From Pontibacterium sp049599735 (lineage in GTDB: Bacteria; Pseudomonadota; Gammaproteobacteria; Pseudomonadales; Balneatricaceae), in the NCBI GenBank assembly GCA_049599735.1, contig JBMYOX010000002.1, forward strand, positions 89,229 to 153,228: DNA of 64,000 nt, written 5' to 3'. Under the pieces are notes generated by a model. It was not told the origin of the DNA. It saw only the letters and a program-made list of their open reading frames with translations, and searched no databases. This document shows positions 27,760 through 35,714 of this stretch, one piece after another; the first letter of the stretch is position 1; each line of letters begins with the position of its first letter. Made by a program: the position numbers and the translations under genes.

Positions 27760-28301
27760 AGTGGGCGTTTATTGATTATGAGAACATCGGGTGTCTGAGT
27801 AAAGTCGATCTTGAGGCTTACAGCAAAGTGCTTTTATTTCTTGGTGCGCAGCAGCCAAAAATTGATTTTGGCGATAAAAAATATGATGCGCCCATTGAAT
27901 TTTTGGTGGTTCAGGTGAAGGCAAGCCAGGCAAATAACTTAGATTTTCATTTGTCGTATTACCTGGGAAAATACGATAGCGAAACACCATCAGAGGTGGG
28001 TTTTGAAATAATCAGTAACGATAATGGCTTTGCGCCGCTTATCGCCCACGTTAAGCAGAATGGCAGAACCTGTAAACAGGTAAAAGTGCCATTGACCTCT
28101 GCAGAACAAAATCGTTTGGTCAGTTTGCTCACATCAAGGCCTGTAGATAAACGCCCGAAAAAAGTCACCAGTCTCAGAAACCATATAGCGACCCAGATGG
28201 GCATACAGGGAAATGAGGTGGCAATACAAAATCATGTAAACCGACTGGTTAACGCAAAACTGATCAAAGTGTCCGGTGAAGACATCAATTACAATTGGTA
28301 G
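27756..28301 (+). CDS. NYN (PIN-like) domain protein, putative ribonuclease
   Basis: 181 residues. The N-terminal domain (about residues 1-115) has the carboxylate pattern of NYN/PIN nucleases: FIDYENIG at the start, NNLDFHLSYYLG in the middle and ISNDNGFAPLI as the S-x-D-x-GF motif. The C-terminal 60 residues (KKVTSLRNHIATQMGIQGNE onward) look like a small winged-helix domain that could bind nucleic acid. Start ATG is preceded by AGGGAGG. Its RNA target is unknown. It stands alone between decayed genes and the zinc operon; no antitoxin-like partner is visible. Confidence 0.8.
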   Translation: MKWAFIDYENIGCLSKVDLEAYSKVLLFLGAQQPKIDFGDKKYDAPIEFLVVQVKASQANNLDFHLSYYLGKYDSETPSEVGFEIISNDNGFAPLIAHVKQNGRTCKQVKVPLTSAEQNRLVSLLTSRPVDKRPKKVTSLRNHIATQMGIQGNEVAIQNHVNRLVNAKLIKVSGEDINYNW

Positions 28302-28329
28302 CTCGTTGTTCCGCCTGAAAACCTGACTA

Positions 28330-28359
28330 AAACCCGAAATTTCTTTTGACATCGGGTTT
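28330..28359. terminator. Hairpin after the NYN gene
   Basis: Perfect 8-bp inverted repeat AAACCCGA/TCGGGTTT separated by 14 bases. There is no T run after it on the plus strand, so termination strength is uncertain. It separates the NYN gene from the zinc operon promoter. Confidence 0.45.
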
Positions 28360-28367
28360 AAGGTATA

Positions 28368-28394
28368 AATGTTATGGTATAACATTGCTATAAT
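28368..28394 (+). promoter_or_regulatory. Zur-box-like operator and -10 element of the zrg operon
   Basis: Bases 28368-28386 read AATGTTAT GGT ATAACATT, a palindrome with two 8-base arms and a 3-base centre. It matches the gammaproteobacterial Zur consensus except at one central base. A perfect TATAAT lies at 28389-28394, two bases after the box, so a bound repressor would cover the promoter. No good -35 was found. The gene behind it encodes a DUF2796/ZrgA zinc protein, which supports the reading. Confidence 0.8.
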
Positions 28395-28417
28395 ATGTTG
28401 CTAATCGGGGGTTGTTG

Positions 28418-28975
28418 ATGAAAGTCTCAGGTGTTGTGTTGTTATCACTGGTTGCGCCACTGGCGATTGCTGAAGGGTTTGAGCGTCAGCATGAACGTCA
28501 TGAGCATGGTGCAGCCAGCATGGCGGTTGTGCTTGAAGGAAAAACGCTGCAAATCAGGATTGAAAGTCCGGCGGCCAATATTGTGGGCTTTGAGCATGCC
28601 CCTTCAAATGCTCAGCAGAAACAGGCACTGCTTAATGCAATGGATCAACTGGGAAAGCCGGAGCAGTTTCTGAGCCTGCCAGACAAGGCGGCTTGTATGC
28701 TGGAGCAGTTAAGCGTGAGTCAATCGTTGTTTGCTAATGCAGAACACGAAGAACACGAAGAACACGAAGAACACGAAGCAACATATGAGAATGGCCACAG
28801 TGAGTTTGAGCTGCAATACCAGTTTCATTGTGTGCATCCGAAATTACTGCGTGAATTGTCCGTGGAGTTGTTCCAGTATTACCCCGGTATGGAAACGCTG
28901 GAGGTTCAGCTGATTGGGCCTGCAGGGCAGCGTTATAAAGAATTGGATACACTTAACCGACAAGTTATCTTTTAA
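28418..28975 (+). CDS. zrgA: ZrgA-type (DUF2796) histidine-rich periplasmic zinc protein
   Basis: 185 residues with a signal peptide (MKVSGVVLLSLVAPLAIA). The mature N-terminus is ERQHERHEHGAASM, typical of DUF2796, and the middle holds a repeated EHE tract (28742-28777) that could bind metal. Family members are periplasmic, Zur-regulated and linked to zinc uptake in Vibrio and Pseudomonas. TTG at 28412 is in frame, but the ATG at 28418 is better placed behind CGGGGG. First gene of a four-gene operon. Confidence 0.85.
   Translation: MKVSGVVLLSLVAPLAIAEGFERQHERHEHGAASMAVVLEGKTLQIRIESPAANIVGFEHAPSNAQQKQALLNAMDQLGKPEQFLSLPDKAACMLEQLSVSQSLFANAEHEEHEEHEEHEATYENGHSEFELQYQFHCVHPKLLRELSVELFQYYPGMETLEVQLIGPAGQRYKELDTLNRQVIF
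28742..28777 (+). repeat. Four tandem copies of GAACACGAA in zrgA
   Basis: A 9-base unit is repeated four times without error, encoding Glu-His-Glu each time. Because the unit is a multiple of three, copy-number change would lengthen or shorten the histidine tract without breaking the frame. Confidence 0.95.
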
Positions 28976-28989
28976 TCCGGAGTTTGTTC

Positions 28990-29694
28990 ATGTCCTCGCC
29001 CGTTATTGAGCTGGATAAGGTTGAATTCAGCTGGCAGGCAGGCCAGCCGGTTCTTGATATACCTGCACTCAGGATCATGGCAGGGGAGCGGGTCTTTTTA
29101 AAAGGGCCTTCCGGTAGCGGTAAGAGCAGCCTGCTTAATCTCATCAGTGGTATCCAGACGCCTCTGGCAGGTGAGGTGCGCCTGCTGGGAGAGGTGATTA
29201 ATCATTATGGCAATGTCTGGCGTGATTGTTTTCGGGCGGACCATATTGGTCTGATCTTTCAGCAGTTTAACTTGCTGCCTTATTTGTCAGTAAAAGAGAA
29301 TGTGATACTGCCCTGTCATTTCTCACAACAGAGAAGGCAGCGCAGTATTGACCGCTATGGATCGCCCGAGGCTGCCGCTTTACAGCTGTTAAGCCATCTG
29401 GGTATGGCCAGTAACATGCTGTTAACGCGATCAGTCAATGAGCTCAGTATTGGTCAGCAGCAGCGGGTGGCGGCTGCCCGCGCATTAATCGGTAGTCCTG
29501 AACTGGTGATTGCGGATGAGCCGACTTCAGCCCTGGACACTGATATGCGGTCGGTTTTTATCCGTCTGTTAATTCAGGAATGTGAGCAGGCGGGTAGTAC
29601 ACTGGTCTTTGTCAGCCATGATGAAACACTGGTTGATCACTTTAGTCGGCAGATACTGCTGTCTGATATTAATAAGGCAGTGTTGCCGTCATGA
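28990..29694 (+). CDS. ABC transporter ATP-binding protein (LolD/MacB type)
   Basis: 234 residues with Walker A GPSGSGKSS, Q-loop in GLIFQQFNLLPYLS, signature LSIGQQQRVAAARAL, Walker B LVIADEPTSALD and the switch histidine in VFVSHDE. GGAG at 28979-28982 fits the ATG at 28990; a TTG six bases earlier is also in frame. The stop overlaps the permease ATG. In Zrg-type operons this ATPase works with the adjoining FtsX-like permease; the transported substrate is not shown by sequence. Confidence 0.9.
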   Translation: MSSPVIELDKVEFSWQAGQPVLDIPALRIMAGERVFLKGPSGSGKSSLLNLISGIQTPLAGEVRLLGEVINHYGNVWRDCFRADHIGLIFQQFNLLPYLSVKENVILPCHFSQQRRQRSIDRYGSPEAAALQLLSHLGMASNMLLTRSVNELSIGQQQRVAAARALIGSPELVIADEPTSALDTDMRSVFIRLLIQECEQAGSTLVFVSHDETLVDHFSRQILLSDINKAVLPS

Positions 29695-30950
29695 AGACAA
29701 TTTTTATCCTGGCATTAAAAAGCCTGAATAACAGACGCCTCACGGTCATTATGACAGTGCTTTCCATTGCGGTGAGTGTGGCGCTGCTTATCGGTGTAGA
29801 GAAAGTCAGAACCGGTACAAAGCAGAGTTTTAACAGCACAATTTCTGGTACTGATCTTATCGTGGGCGCGCGTTCGGGCTCAGTCCAGATGTTACTTTAC
29901 TCGGTTTTTCGCATCGGCAATGCCACTAATAATATAAGCTGGAAAAGCTATCAGGAACTTGCCGGTCACCGACAGGTTGACTGGACAATTCCTATCTCCC
30001 TGGGGGATTCACACCGTGGTTATCGGGTACTGGGCACAACCGGTGACTATTTCAAACATTACCGTTACGGACGTGATCGGGCGCTGACGTTTGGTGCCGG
30101 TCAGCCCTTTAATCACCTGCATGATGTTGTACTGGGTGCCGCTGTAGCCGACAAACTGGGTTATCAGCTCGGACAAAAAGTGGTCATCGCACACGGTATC
30201 GGCAGTACCAGTTTTACTAAGCATGACGATCAGCCCTTTACCGTGGTGGGTATTCTTAAGCCGACCGGAACGCCGCTGGATCAAACGCTGCATGTTAGTC
30301 TGCAGGCGATTGAAGCGATCCATATTGACTGGCAGGCCGGTGCTTACCTGAAGGGCTCCGGCGGAAAAACGCCACTTGCCGAACGGGTTTTACAGCCAAA
30401 AGAAATTACTGCGGTACTGGTGGGGTTAAAATCAAAAATGGCTACCTTTCAGCTGCAACGTGCCATCAATAACTACCGTAAAGAACCCTTGCAGGCTATT
30501 TTGCCGGGTGTTGCCTTGCAACAGTTATGGGAGATGATCAGCATTGCTGAAAATGCACTGCTTATTATCTCAGTTTTTGTTGTGGTGACCGGGTTGTTTG
30601 GTATGTTGACGGTCTTACTCACCAGTTTAAATGAACGGCGGCGTGAAATGGCCATCTTACGCTCTATCGGGGCCAGGCCCTGGCAGCTATGCCTGTTACT
30701 GGTACTTGAAAGCGGGGGGTTAACCCTTTGTGGTGTACTGTCTGGAATGATTTTTATTTATGGCGGGCTGAGCGCGGCTTTGCCGCTGCTGGAAAGCCAC
30801 TTTGGCCTGTTTATCGAAGTTGGTTTTCCGGGGTTATACGAACTTAAACTGCTGGCTATGATTGTACTGGCGGGGCTGCTCTCCGGCCTCGTTCCAGGTT
30901 ACCGCGCTTACCGGTATAGTGTTGCTGACGGGATGACGGTACGCCTTTAG
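29691..30950 (+). CDS. FtsX/MacB-type ABC permease of the zinc operon
   Basis: 419 residues. One N-terminal membrane helix (about residues 18-36), a large extracytoplasmic domain, then three C-terminal helices with the FtsX-domain features (ALLIISVFVVVTGLFGMLTV, NERRREMAILRSIGARP). This is the architecture of type VII mechanotransmission ABC systems, which do not carry solutes across the inner membrane but act on periplasmic or outer-membrane partners. ATGA overlap with the ATPase gene supports one functional unit. Confidence 0.88.
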   Translation: MKTIFILALKSLNNRRLTVIMTVLSIAVSVALLIGVEKVRTGTKQSFNSTISGTDLIVGARSGSVQMLLYSVFRIGNATNNISWKSYQELAGHRQVDWTIPISLGDSHRGYRVLGTTGDYFKHYRYGRDRALTFGAGQPFNHLHDVVLGAAVADKLGYQLGQKVVIAHGIGSTSFTKHDDQPFTVVGILKPTGTPLDQTLHVSLQAIEAIHIDWQAGAYLKGSGGKTPLAERVLQPKEITAVLVGLKSKMATFQLQRAINNYRKEPLQAILPGVALQQLWEMISIAENALLIISVFVVVTGLFGMLTVLLTSLNERRREMAILRSIGARPWQLCLLLVLESGGLTLCGVLSGMIFIYGGLSAALPLLESHFGLFIEVGFPGLYELKLLAMIVLAGLLSGLVPGYRAYRYSVADGMTVRL

Positions 30951-30980
30951 CTTTTGTGATGAAATCTGGAAACTGACACA

Positions 30981-31529
30981 ATGAACAGAATTTTTTATAT
31001 TTTCGCGCTGCTGGTGGTTATGGTCGCTGCCCCTGTATACGCTGAAACGGCCGGTACAGAAACCGTGAATGGTGAGGCTGTGGAAGCACTGGAGTGGGAT
31101 GCGCTGATGCCCGCAGACTATTTTCCGGAGCAGTCGTTTGACAGTAGTCGGCTTGATTCACTGGGTGATGATGATCCACAGGCTGAAATTCAGCTTCAAA
31201 CCATGATGAGTGCTTTAAGTTCTGCCCCGGTTGTTGCGGAAATGCATGGGAAAATGGTGCGTATGCCCGGCTTTGTTGTACCGCTGACGGCAGAAGGGCA
31301 GAATGTGACGGAGTTTTTCCTGGTTCCTTATTTTGGTGCCTGCATTCATGTGCCTCCACCGCCGTCTAATCAAATGTTGCACGTCACCTTCGAACCCGGC
31401 ATCAAAATTGAGCATCTCTATGATGCAATCTGGGTAACCGGTAAGCTAAAGGTTGAAAAGGTTGCACATGAGCTGGGCACCGCAGGCTATAAGCTGGATG
31501 CCTTTATTATTGAGCCTTATGAAGAGTAA
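30981..31529 (+). CDS. DUF3299 periplasmic protein
   Basis: 182 residues with a signal peptide (cleavage near PVYA, residue 21). The conserved part includes MPGFVVPL, FFLVPYFGACIHVPPPPSNQ and DAIWVTGKL, diagnostic of DUF3299. Related proteins sit at the end of Zur-controlled DUF2796-ABC operons, as in the P. aeruginosa PA4063-PA4066 group. The CIHVPPPPSNQ stretch could bind metal, but this is inference. 30 bases separate it from the permease gene. Confidence 0.85.
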   Translation: MNRIFYIFALLVVMVAAPVYAETAGTETVNGEAVEALEWDALMPADYFPEQSFDSSRLDSLGDDDPQAEIQLQTMMSALSSAPVVAEMHGKMVRMPGFVVPLTAEGQNVTEFFLVPYFGACIHVPPPPSNQMLHVTFEPGIKIEHLYDAIWVTGKLKVEKVAHELGTAGYKLDAFIIEPYEE

Positions 31530-31783
31530 GCGGGTTGCTGCTGAACCCCTCCCTGTCAGGGTCGTTGTTGATAACGCTGCCGACAGTGATGCGCTCAATT
31601 TTTCAGGCAGGGGTTGCCGGAACAAGTGCAAGTGCGCTCAGGCACGATTGTTCCCTCTCTTCGGCCACGGGCATCGCCTTAAGTGATTGAGTGCCGTTAA
31701 GAATCAGCGAAAGCTTAAATCACAAACAGCTTTGGCAAGTGCTTGCGATTTAAATCGAAAGCACACATTTTCACGGACTGATA

Positions 31784-31860
<77 letters not shown>

Positions 31861-31889
31861 GCAGATGCGGTAGTGCTTTTATGGATGCG

Positions 31890-31976
31890 CCAAACCCGGG
31901 TGCTTACACTCCCCCTGGCCTGTCCCCCGGAAAGGGAGCGCTCTACTCGACTGAGCTGCCGGTACCTGACATACCA
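31890..31976 (-). pseudogene. tRNA-like remnant (5' half)
   Basis: On the minus strand GGCAGCTCAGTCGAGTAGAG is a recognisable D arm, followed by a possible anticodon stem CTCCC/GGGAC with loop TTTCCGG. The normal T loop (TTCGAAT) is missing and the acceptor ends do not pair. It lies about 70 bases upstream of tRNA-Arg(CCU) in the transcription direction and looks like a degraded tRNA gene. Confidence 0.45.
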
Positions 31977-32058
31977 GTCTGATTGGTCGGGTAATCTTCT
32001 AAAGCGGGCAGAATTCTAACGTTTCTAACGCCCGGAGTCACGGGGAACTTTTGATAAA

Positions 32059-32544
32059 TCAGGCTTTTCCAATGCGGCTTTGTGCCCGGTAGTGTCCGGC
32101 AGAACCTTTGTCGTTGTAGAGGCGATCTTTGGTGTGTCGTCCGCTGATGATAGAAAGAAGCTGTTCGATGTTTTTCAGGCCGCGGCTGGTGATCTGGCCG
32201 TTGATCTGATTTTTATCCTGCAGGGATTTCAGCTTCTGTTGCAGCTTTTCCCAGGAGGCGGTCAGGATGAGCTGTGCTGCTGCGGGGGCAGTGCTGATCA
32301 GTTGAGCGACCCCTTCTCCTGTCGCTTCATAACCCAGGCGTTGCAGTAAATCTGTACGGGCGCGGTTGAGTTCAAGGTATTGTTCAAGCGCGGCTTGCTT
32401 ACGGTCTGTATTTTCCTGGATCTGATCCGGGGCGCGCTGGCTCAGGGCATCACGCTCTGCATCGAGTAACCTTTCCAGTTGCTCCAGCATAGTAATGCCC
32501 TGCGTTAGCTGGGCATTAAATTGTTTAAGATCTTCCGTATTCAT
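32059..32544 (-). CDS. flgN: FlgN flagellar export chaperone
   Basis: 161 residues, almost wholly helical, with the FlgN-type pattern of N-terminal coiled coil (MEQLERLLDAERDAL-like region, ALSQRAPDQIQE) and a glutamine/lysine-rich C-terminal helix. FlgN binds FlgK and FlgL before export. Assignment rests mainly on its position 12 bases downstream of flgM plus the helical pattern. Its clients FlgK and FlgL are encoded later in the window. Confidence 0.85.
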   Translation of the reverse strand: MNTEDLKQFNAQLTQGITMLEQLERLLDAERDALSQRAPDQIQENTDRKQAALEQYLELNRARTDLLQRLGYEATGEGVAQLISTAPAAAQLILTASWEKLQQKLKSLQDKNQINGQITSRGLKNIEQLLSIISGRHTKDRLYNDKGSAGHYRAQSRIGKA

Positions 32545-32556
32545 ACAGATTCAGGG

Positions 32557-32889
32557 TTAACCCAGCAGTTTATCAAAGCGAAGCATCCCTTCTGCAACTT
32601 TTTGGCTGTTGATCTGATACGTGCCATTTTCAATTTCGGCTTTAAGCTGCTCAACACGCTCACTGTCCACATCCGGGATATTCGCATCTGATTGTTCTGC
32701 GCGTAAAAGCGCTTTAGCGGTGTCGCTAAGTTTAACGGTATCACCCGGGCTGGACGGTATATTGTCGCGTGTACCACTCTCTTTACCGTTAACGGCAGTA
32801 TGAGTGGTTTCCGCTGCTTTGCCGCGGGCATTTGTCATCGGTGATGATGACAAGCCCGTGAAGTCAATAACCATTTGTCCAATCCTCAC
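32557..32889 (-). CDS. flgM: FlgM anti-sigma-28 factor
   Basis: 110 residues with the FlgM features: a polar, flexible N-terminal half and a C-terminal part with VKLSDTAKALLRAEQ and VDSERVEQLKAEIENGTYQI, which binds FliA. FlgM holds sigma-28 inactive until it is exported through the finished hook. The promoter upstream is itself sigma-28 type (32907-32933), giving feedback control. Confidence 0.93.
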   Translation of the reverse strand: MRIGQMVIDFTGLSSSPMTNARGKAAETTHTAVNGKESGTRDNIPSSPGDTVKLSDTAKALLRAEQSDANIPDVDSERVEQLKAEIENGTYQINSQKVAEGMLRFDKLLG

Positions 32890-32906
32890 TACGTGTTATG
32901 TCTTAA

Positions 32907-32933
32907 TTGTCGGCTATCGGGAATGAAACTTTA
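32907..32933 (-). promoter_or_regulatory. Sigma-28 (FliA) promoter of flgM-flgN
   Basis: On the minus strand TAAAGTTT, 11 bases, GCCGACAA. This matches the FliA consensus TAAAGTTT-N11-GCCGATAA in all but one base and lies 17 bases before the flgM start. Confidence 0.9.
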
Positions 32934-32985
32934 GATAAAAATATGAATTCATCAATATTATAGCAGTGTGGGTTGGCGCGAGCTA

Positions 32986-33720
32986 TCAGGGGGTGCGCAC
33001 AAGGCCGGGCGCGATGACAACGGCTTTAATCGTGCGGCCGGATTTCTCATTACGAACGGATATTTGCTGCCGTTTTTTGCCGCTTTGCAGGGCGGCACCT
33101 GCGGTACGGATTACAAGCCCGCCTCTGCGTGCTTCGATGATTACAGAATCTCCTTTGTTAATCAGTGTGGCGGCCGTCAGCATTGAGCTCTTTATAACCT
33201 GGCCTGCCTTAATGTTGCGTTTGGCAGCCTTACCGATAAGGAAGCGGGTGTCAGAAAAATAACTTTGTTGCAGGTTAGCCGTATCTCTTTGGGCTATTCT
33301 TAAGTGCCGGTGGCGAATTATCTGGCCTTTGGAAAGCAGGTTGTCCGCGATAATCACGGGTTTGATGAGCCTGACACTGGCACCCAGATAGAGTTGCCAG
33401 CGCGGCTTTGAACACCCTGCACGGAGGCTCACCCGGCCTCCCCGGGTGTTTTTGGTACTGAATTGCACGGGGCTGTTACACCTGGCAAGTTTTACCCGGG
33501 AGCTTAGAGGCTTTAAGTTGATCTCTGCCTGTGCTCCGGGGTTTGTTTGTTGGTAGTGTTTTAATAAAAAAGCAGAAGCGTCTGCCGCCAGTTGCTCAGT
33601 TGTTGTCATCGCATTAACAGAAGTTGATGCGAAAAACGTGGTCAGCAGCAAAAGTCGTGTTAAATTACGTTTAATCAATGCGATGTCCTGGGTGAGCAGG
33701 CTATTATTAAGGTTAAACAA
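32986..33720 (-). CDS. flgA: FlgA, P-ring assembly chaperone
   Basis: Up to 244 residues. A signal peptide ends near SVNA, and the C-terminal SAF-like domain carries KPVIIADNLLSKGQIIRHRH and GDSVIIEARRGGLVIRTAG. FlgA is a periplasmic chaperone for FlgI. The ATG at 33720 leaves only 21 bases to the divergent cheV start and a 38-residue leader; a TTG at 33678 would give a normal signal peptide (IKRNLTRLLLLTTFFASTSV), 230 residues, and room for promoters. The TTG start may be the real one. Confidence 0.9.
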   Translation of the reverse strand: MFNLNNSLLTQDIALIKRNLTRLLLLTTFFASTSVNAMTTTEQLAADASAFLLKHYQQTNPGAQAEINLKPLSSRVKLARCNSPVQFSTKNTRGGRVSLRAGCSKPRWQLYLGASVRLIKPVIIADNLLSKGQIIRHRHLRIAQRDTANLQQSYFSDTRFLIGKAAKRNIKAGQVIKSSMLTAATLINKGDSVIIEARRGGLVIRTAGAALQSGKKRQQISVRNEKSGRTIKAVVIAPGLVRTP

Positions 33721-33741
33721 TTTCCACGGGATTGAAAGATC

Positions 33742-34683
33742 ATGTCAGGTATCCTAGATAGTGTAAACCTGAGAACCCAGATGGTTGGGCAGAACCGAAT
33801 GGAGTTGCTTTTATTCGGTTTGGAAACTGACCAGCGGTTTGGCATTAATGTATTTAAGGTACGCGAAGTCTTGCAGTGCCCTGACCTGACCGAAGTGCCG
33901 CGACAAACCTCGGCGATTAAGGGGATGGCGCATATTCGCGGTGAAACTATTCCTGTACTTGACCTTTCAGAGGCTATCGGGCGAAACGCGATCCCGACAG
34001 ACGAGCGCCCGCAGAGCTTTCTGATCGTTGTTGAGTATAACCGGCGCATACTTGCTTTTCTGGTGCGCAGGGTTGACCGTATTTTGAATACCCAATGGGA
34101 TCAGATTATTGCGCCGCCGGCAGAAATCGGCGTTGAAAATTATCTGACGGCCATCCTTGAGCATGAAGGTAAGCTGGTCGAAATTATCGATGTAGAACAG
34201 ATACTGGCCGATCTTTACCCGGCCCCCACCGATGTGAGCCATGATGTGGCTGATGATAAGGTGCGCGAACAGGCTACCCAGCATCAGGTGTTAATTGTAG
34301 ATGACTCTTCTGTTGCCCGTAATCAGATGAGGCGCAGCCTGGAGGGACTGGGGCTTAAAGTAACCTCTGCTAATAATGGACGTATCGCCTGGGGGTTACT
34401 GGAGGGTCTTCTGAGTAAAGGCCTGGATCCGGTTGATGTTTTTCTGATGGTGGTGTCGGATATTGAGATGCCAGAAATGGATGGTTATACGCTGACATCC
34501 ATGATTCGTGAAGATGAGCGTACCAGGAATCTGCATGTGGTTTTGCATACGTCGTTGTCCGGTGGTTTTAACGTGTCTATGGTTAAAAAAGTCGGTGCGA
34601 ATGGTTTTCTTGCGAAATTTGATCCGAACGAACTGGCTGCCGTGGTAGTAAAACGGATCAGACAAATCGAGAGTGGTGTCTGA
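33742..34683 (+). CDS. cheV: CheV chemotaxis coupling protein
   Basis: 313 residues: an N-terminal CheW domain (about 1-160, FGINVFKVREVLQCPDLTEVP) fused to a receiver domain (about 180-310, VLIVDDSSVARNQ with phosphoacceptor Asp in VVSDIEMPEMDG and Lys in FLAKFDP). It couples receptors to CheA with phosphorylation-dependent adaptation. It precedes cheR and the flg genes as in Pseudomonas (cheV-cheR next to flgA-flgM-flgN). Confidence 0.95.
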   Translation: MSGILDSVNLRTQMVGQNRMELLLFGLETDQRFGINVFKVREVLQCPDLTEVPRQTSAIKGMAHIRGETIPVLDLSEAIGRNAIPTDERPQSFLIVVEYNRRILAFLVRRVDRILNTQWDQIIAPPAEIGVENYLTAILEHEGKLVEIIDVEQILADLYPAPTDVSHDVADDKVREQATQHQVLIVDDSSVARNQMRRSLEGLGLKVTSANNGRIAWGLLEGLLSKGLDPVDVFLMVVSDIEMPEMDGYTLTSMIREDERTRNLHVVLHTSLSGGFNVSMVKKVGANGFLAKFDPNELAAVVVKRIRQIESGV

Positions 34684-34687
34684 ATCT

Positions 34688-35554
34688 GTGAATAAAGATG
34701 CGCTGCGTAACCCGGTGACAAGGCACAGCTTCTCTATCACTGAGCAGGAGTTCACCCGGTTCAGCCGTTTTCTGGAAGAAACCTGTGGTATTTTGCTGGC
34801 AAGTCATAAACAGTATCTTGTGCAAAGTCGGCTTGGGCGCATTATGCAGGAGCAGGGCTGTGATAACCTTAATCAGCTGGTGGACAGGCTTTCATCGCCG
34901 CCGGGCAGGTCTCTGAAAGAAGACGTTATCGATGCGATGACCACTAATGAAACTTTATGGTTTCGTGATACACATCCCTTTGAAATTTTACATCACCGGA
35001 TACTTAAAGATTTGTCTGCCCCGAATCCGGCCGCCCGGCTTCGTATCTGGTCTGCTGCCTGTTCGACAGGACAGGAGCCTTACTCCGTCAGCATGGTGCT
35101 GGACGAGTTTCGACAGGCTAATCCTCAGTGGCGCGGTTCGGCTGATATTGTTGCTACAGATATTTCGACGGACGTGTTATCCCGTGCAAAAAGTGGCCTT
35201 TATGAAATGCTTGCCATCGGGCGTGGTTTGTCCAAAGCGCGTTTGGTGCGCTATTTTGACGAGCGTAATGATGGTTGCTGGGCCGTTAAGCCGCCGATAA
35301 AGTCAAAAGTTCAGTTTCGCAGTCTGAATCTGCTGGGCACTTATAGCAGCCTGGGCCAGTTTGATGTGATCTTTTGTCGTAATGTACTGATCTATTTCTC
35401 TAACGATCTTAAGTTAGAAATTCTCCGTAAAATGCACAAATCACTGAAGCCTGGCGGTTATTTATTGCTGGGTGCTTCAGAATCCATTTCCGAGCTTGGC
35501 GACTGCTTCAGAATGATTCACTGCCGCCCGGGCATCATCTATCAGGCGATCTGA
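34688..35554 (+). CDS. cheR: CheR chemoreceptor methyltransferase
   Basis: About 288 residues. An N-terminal helical CheR domain (ITEQEFTRFSRFLEETCGI) is followed by a SAM-dependent methyltransferase domain (RIWSAACSTGQEPYSVSM, DVIFCRNVLIYF, LLLGASES). It methylates glutamates of chemoreceptors. In-frame GTG codons at 34673, 34676 and 34688 are possible starts; the first two overlap cheV. The GTG at 34688 is chosen as most compatible with the family N-terminus, but is not certain. Confidence 0.93.
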   Translation: MNKDALRNPVTRHSFSITEQEFTRFSRFLEETCGILLASHKQYLVQSRLGRIMQEQGCDNLNQLVDRLSSPPGRSLKEDVIDAMTTNETLWFRDTHPFEILHHRILKDLSAPNPAARLRIWSAACSTGQEPYSVSMVLDEFRQANPQWRGSADIVATDISTDVLSRAKSGLYEMLAIGRGLSKARLVRYFDERNDGCWAVKPPIKSKVQFRSLNLLGTYSSLGQFDVIFCRNVLIYFSNDLKLEILRKMHKSLKPGGYLLLGASESISELGDCFRMIHCRPGIIYQAI

Positions 35555-35560
35555 TAGCCA

Positions 35561-35577
35561 TTGCCGCCTGGCGGCAA
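35561..35577. repeat. GC-rich palindrome between cheR and flgB
   Basis: TTGCCGCC T GGCGGCAA, a perfect 8-base inverted repeat just after the cheR stop. There is no T run, so it is at best a weak terminator or an RNA-stability hairpin. Confidence 0.5.
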
Positions 35578-35660
35578 CCGGGCGGTACAGGCTTGCCGCT
35601 CCGGCCTGATTTATCTCTTTGTTATCTTTTAACTTATTGTAAATAAATAAAAAATATTTA

Positions 35661-35677
35661 TTGGCCTCTATTTTGCT
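35661..35677 (+). promoter_or_regulatory. Sigma-54 promoter of flgBCDE
   Basis: TTGGCCTCTATTTTGCT has GG and GC at the -24/-12 spacing and agrees with the consensus TTGGCACGNNNNTTGCT at most positions. It lies 37 bases before the flgB ATG in an AT-rich stretch. FleQ, encoded at 55873, is the likely activator. Confidence 0.85.
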
Positions 35678-35714
35678 TTTTATTTCTGTAGTTAATGAAC
35701 AGAGGTAATTTGCG

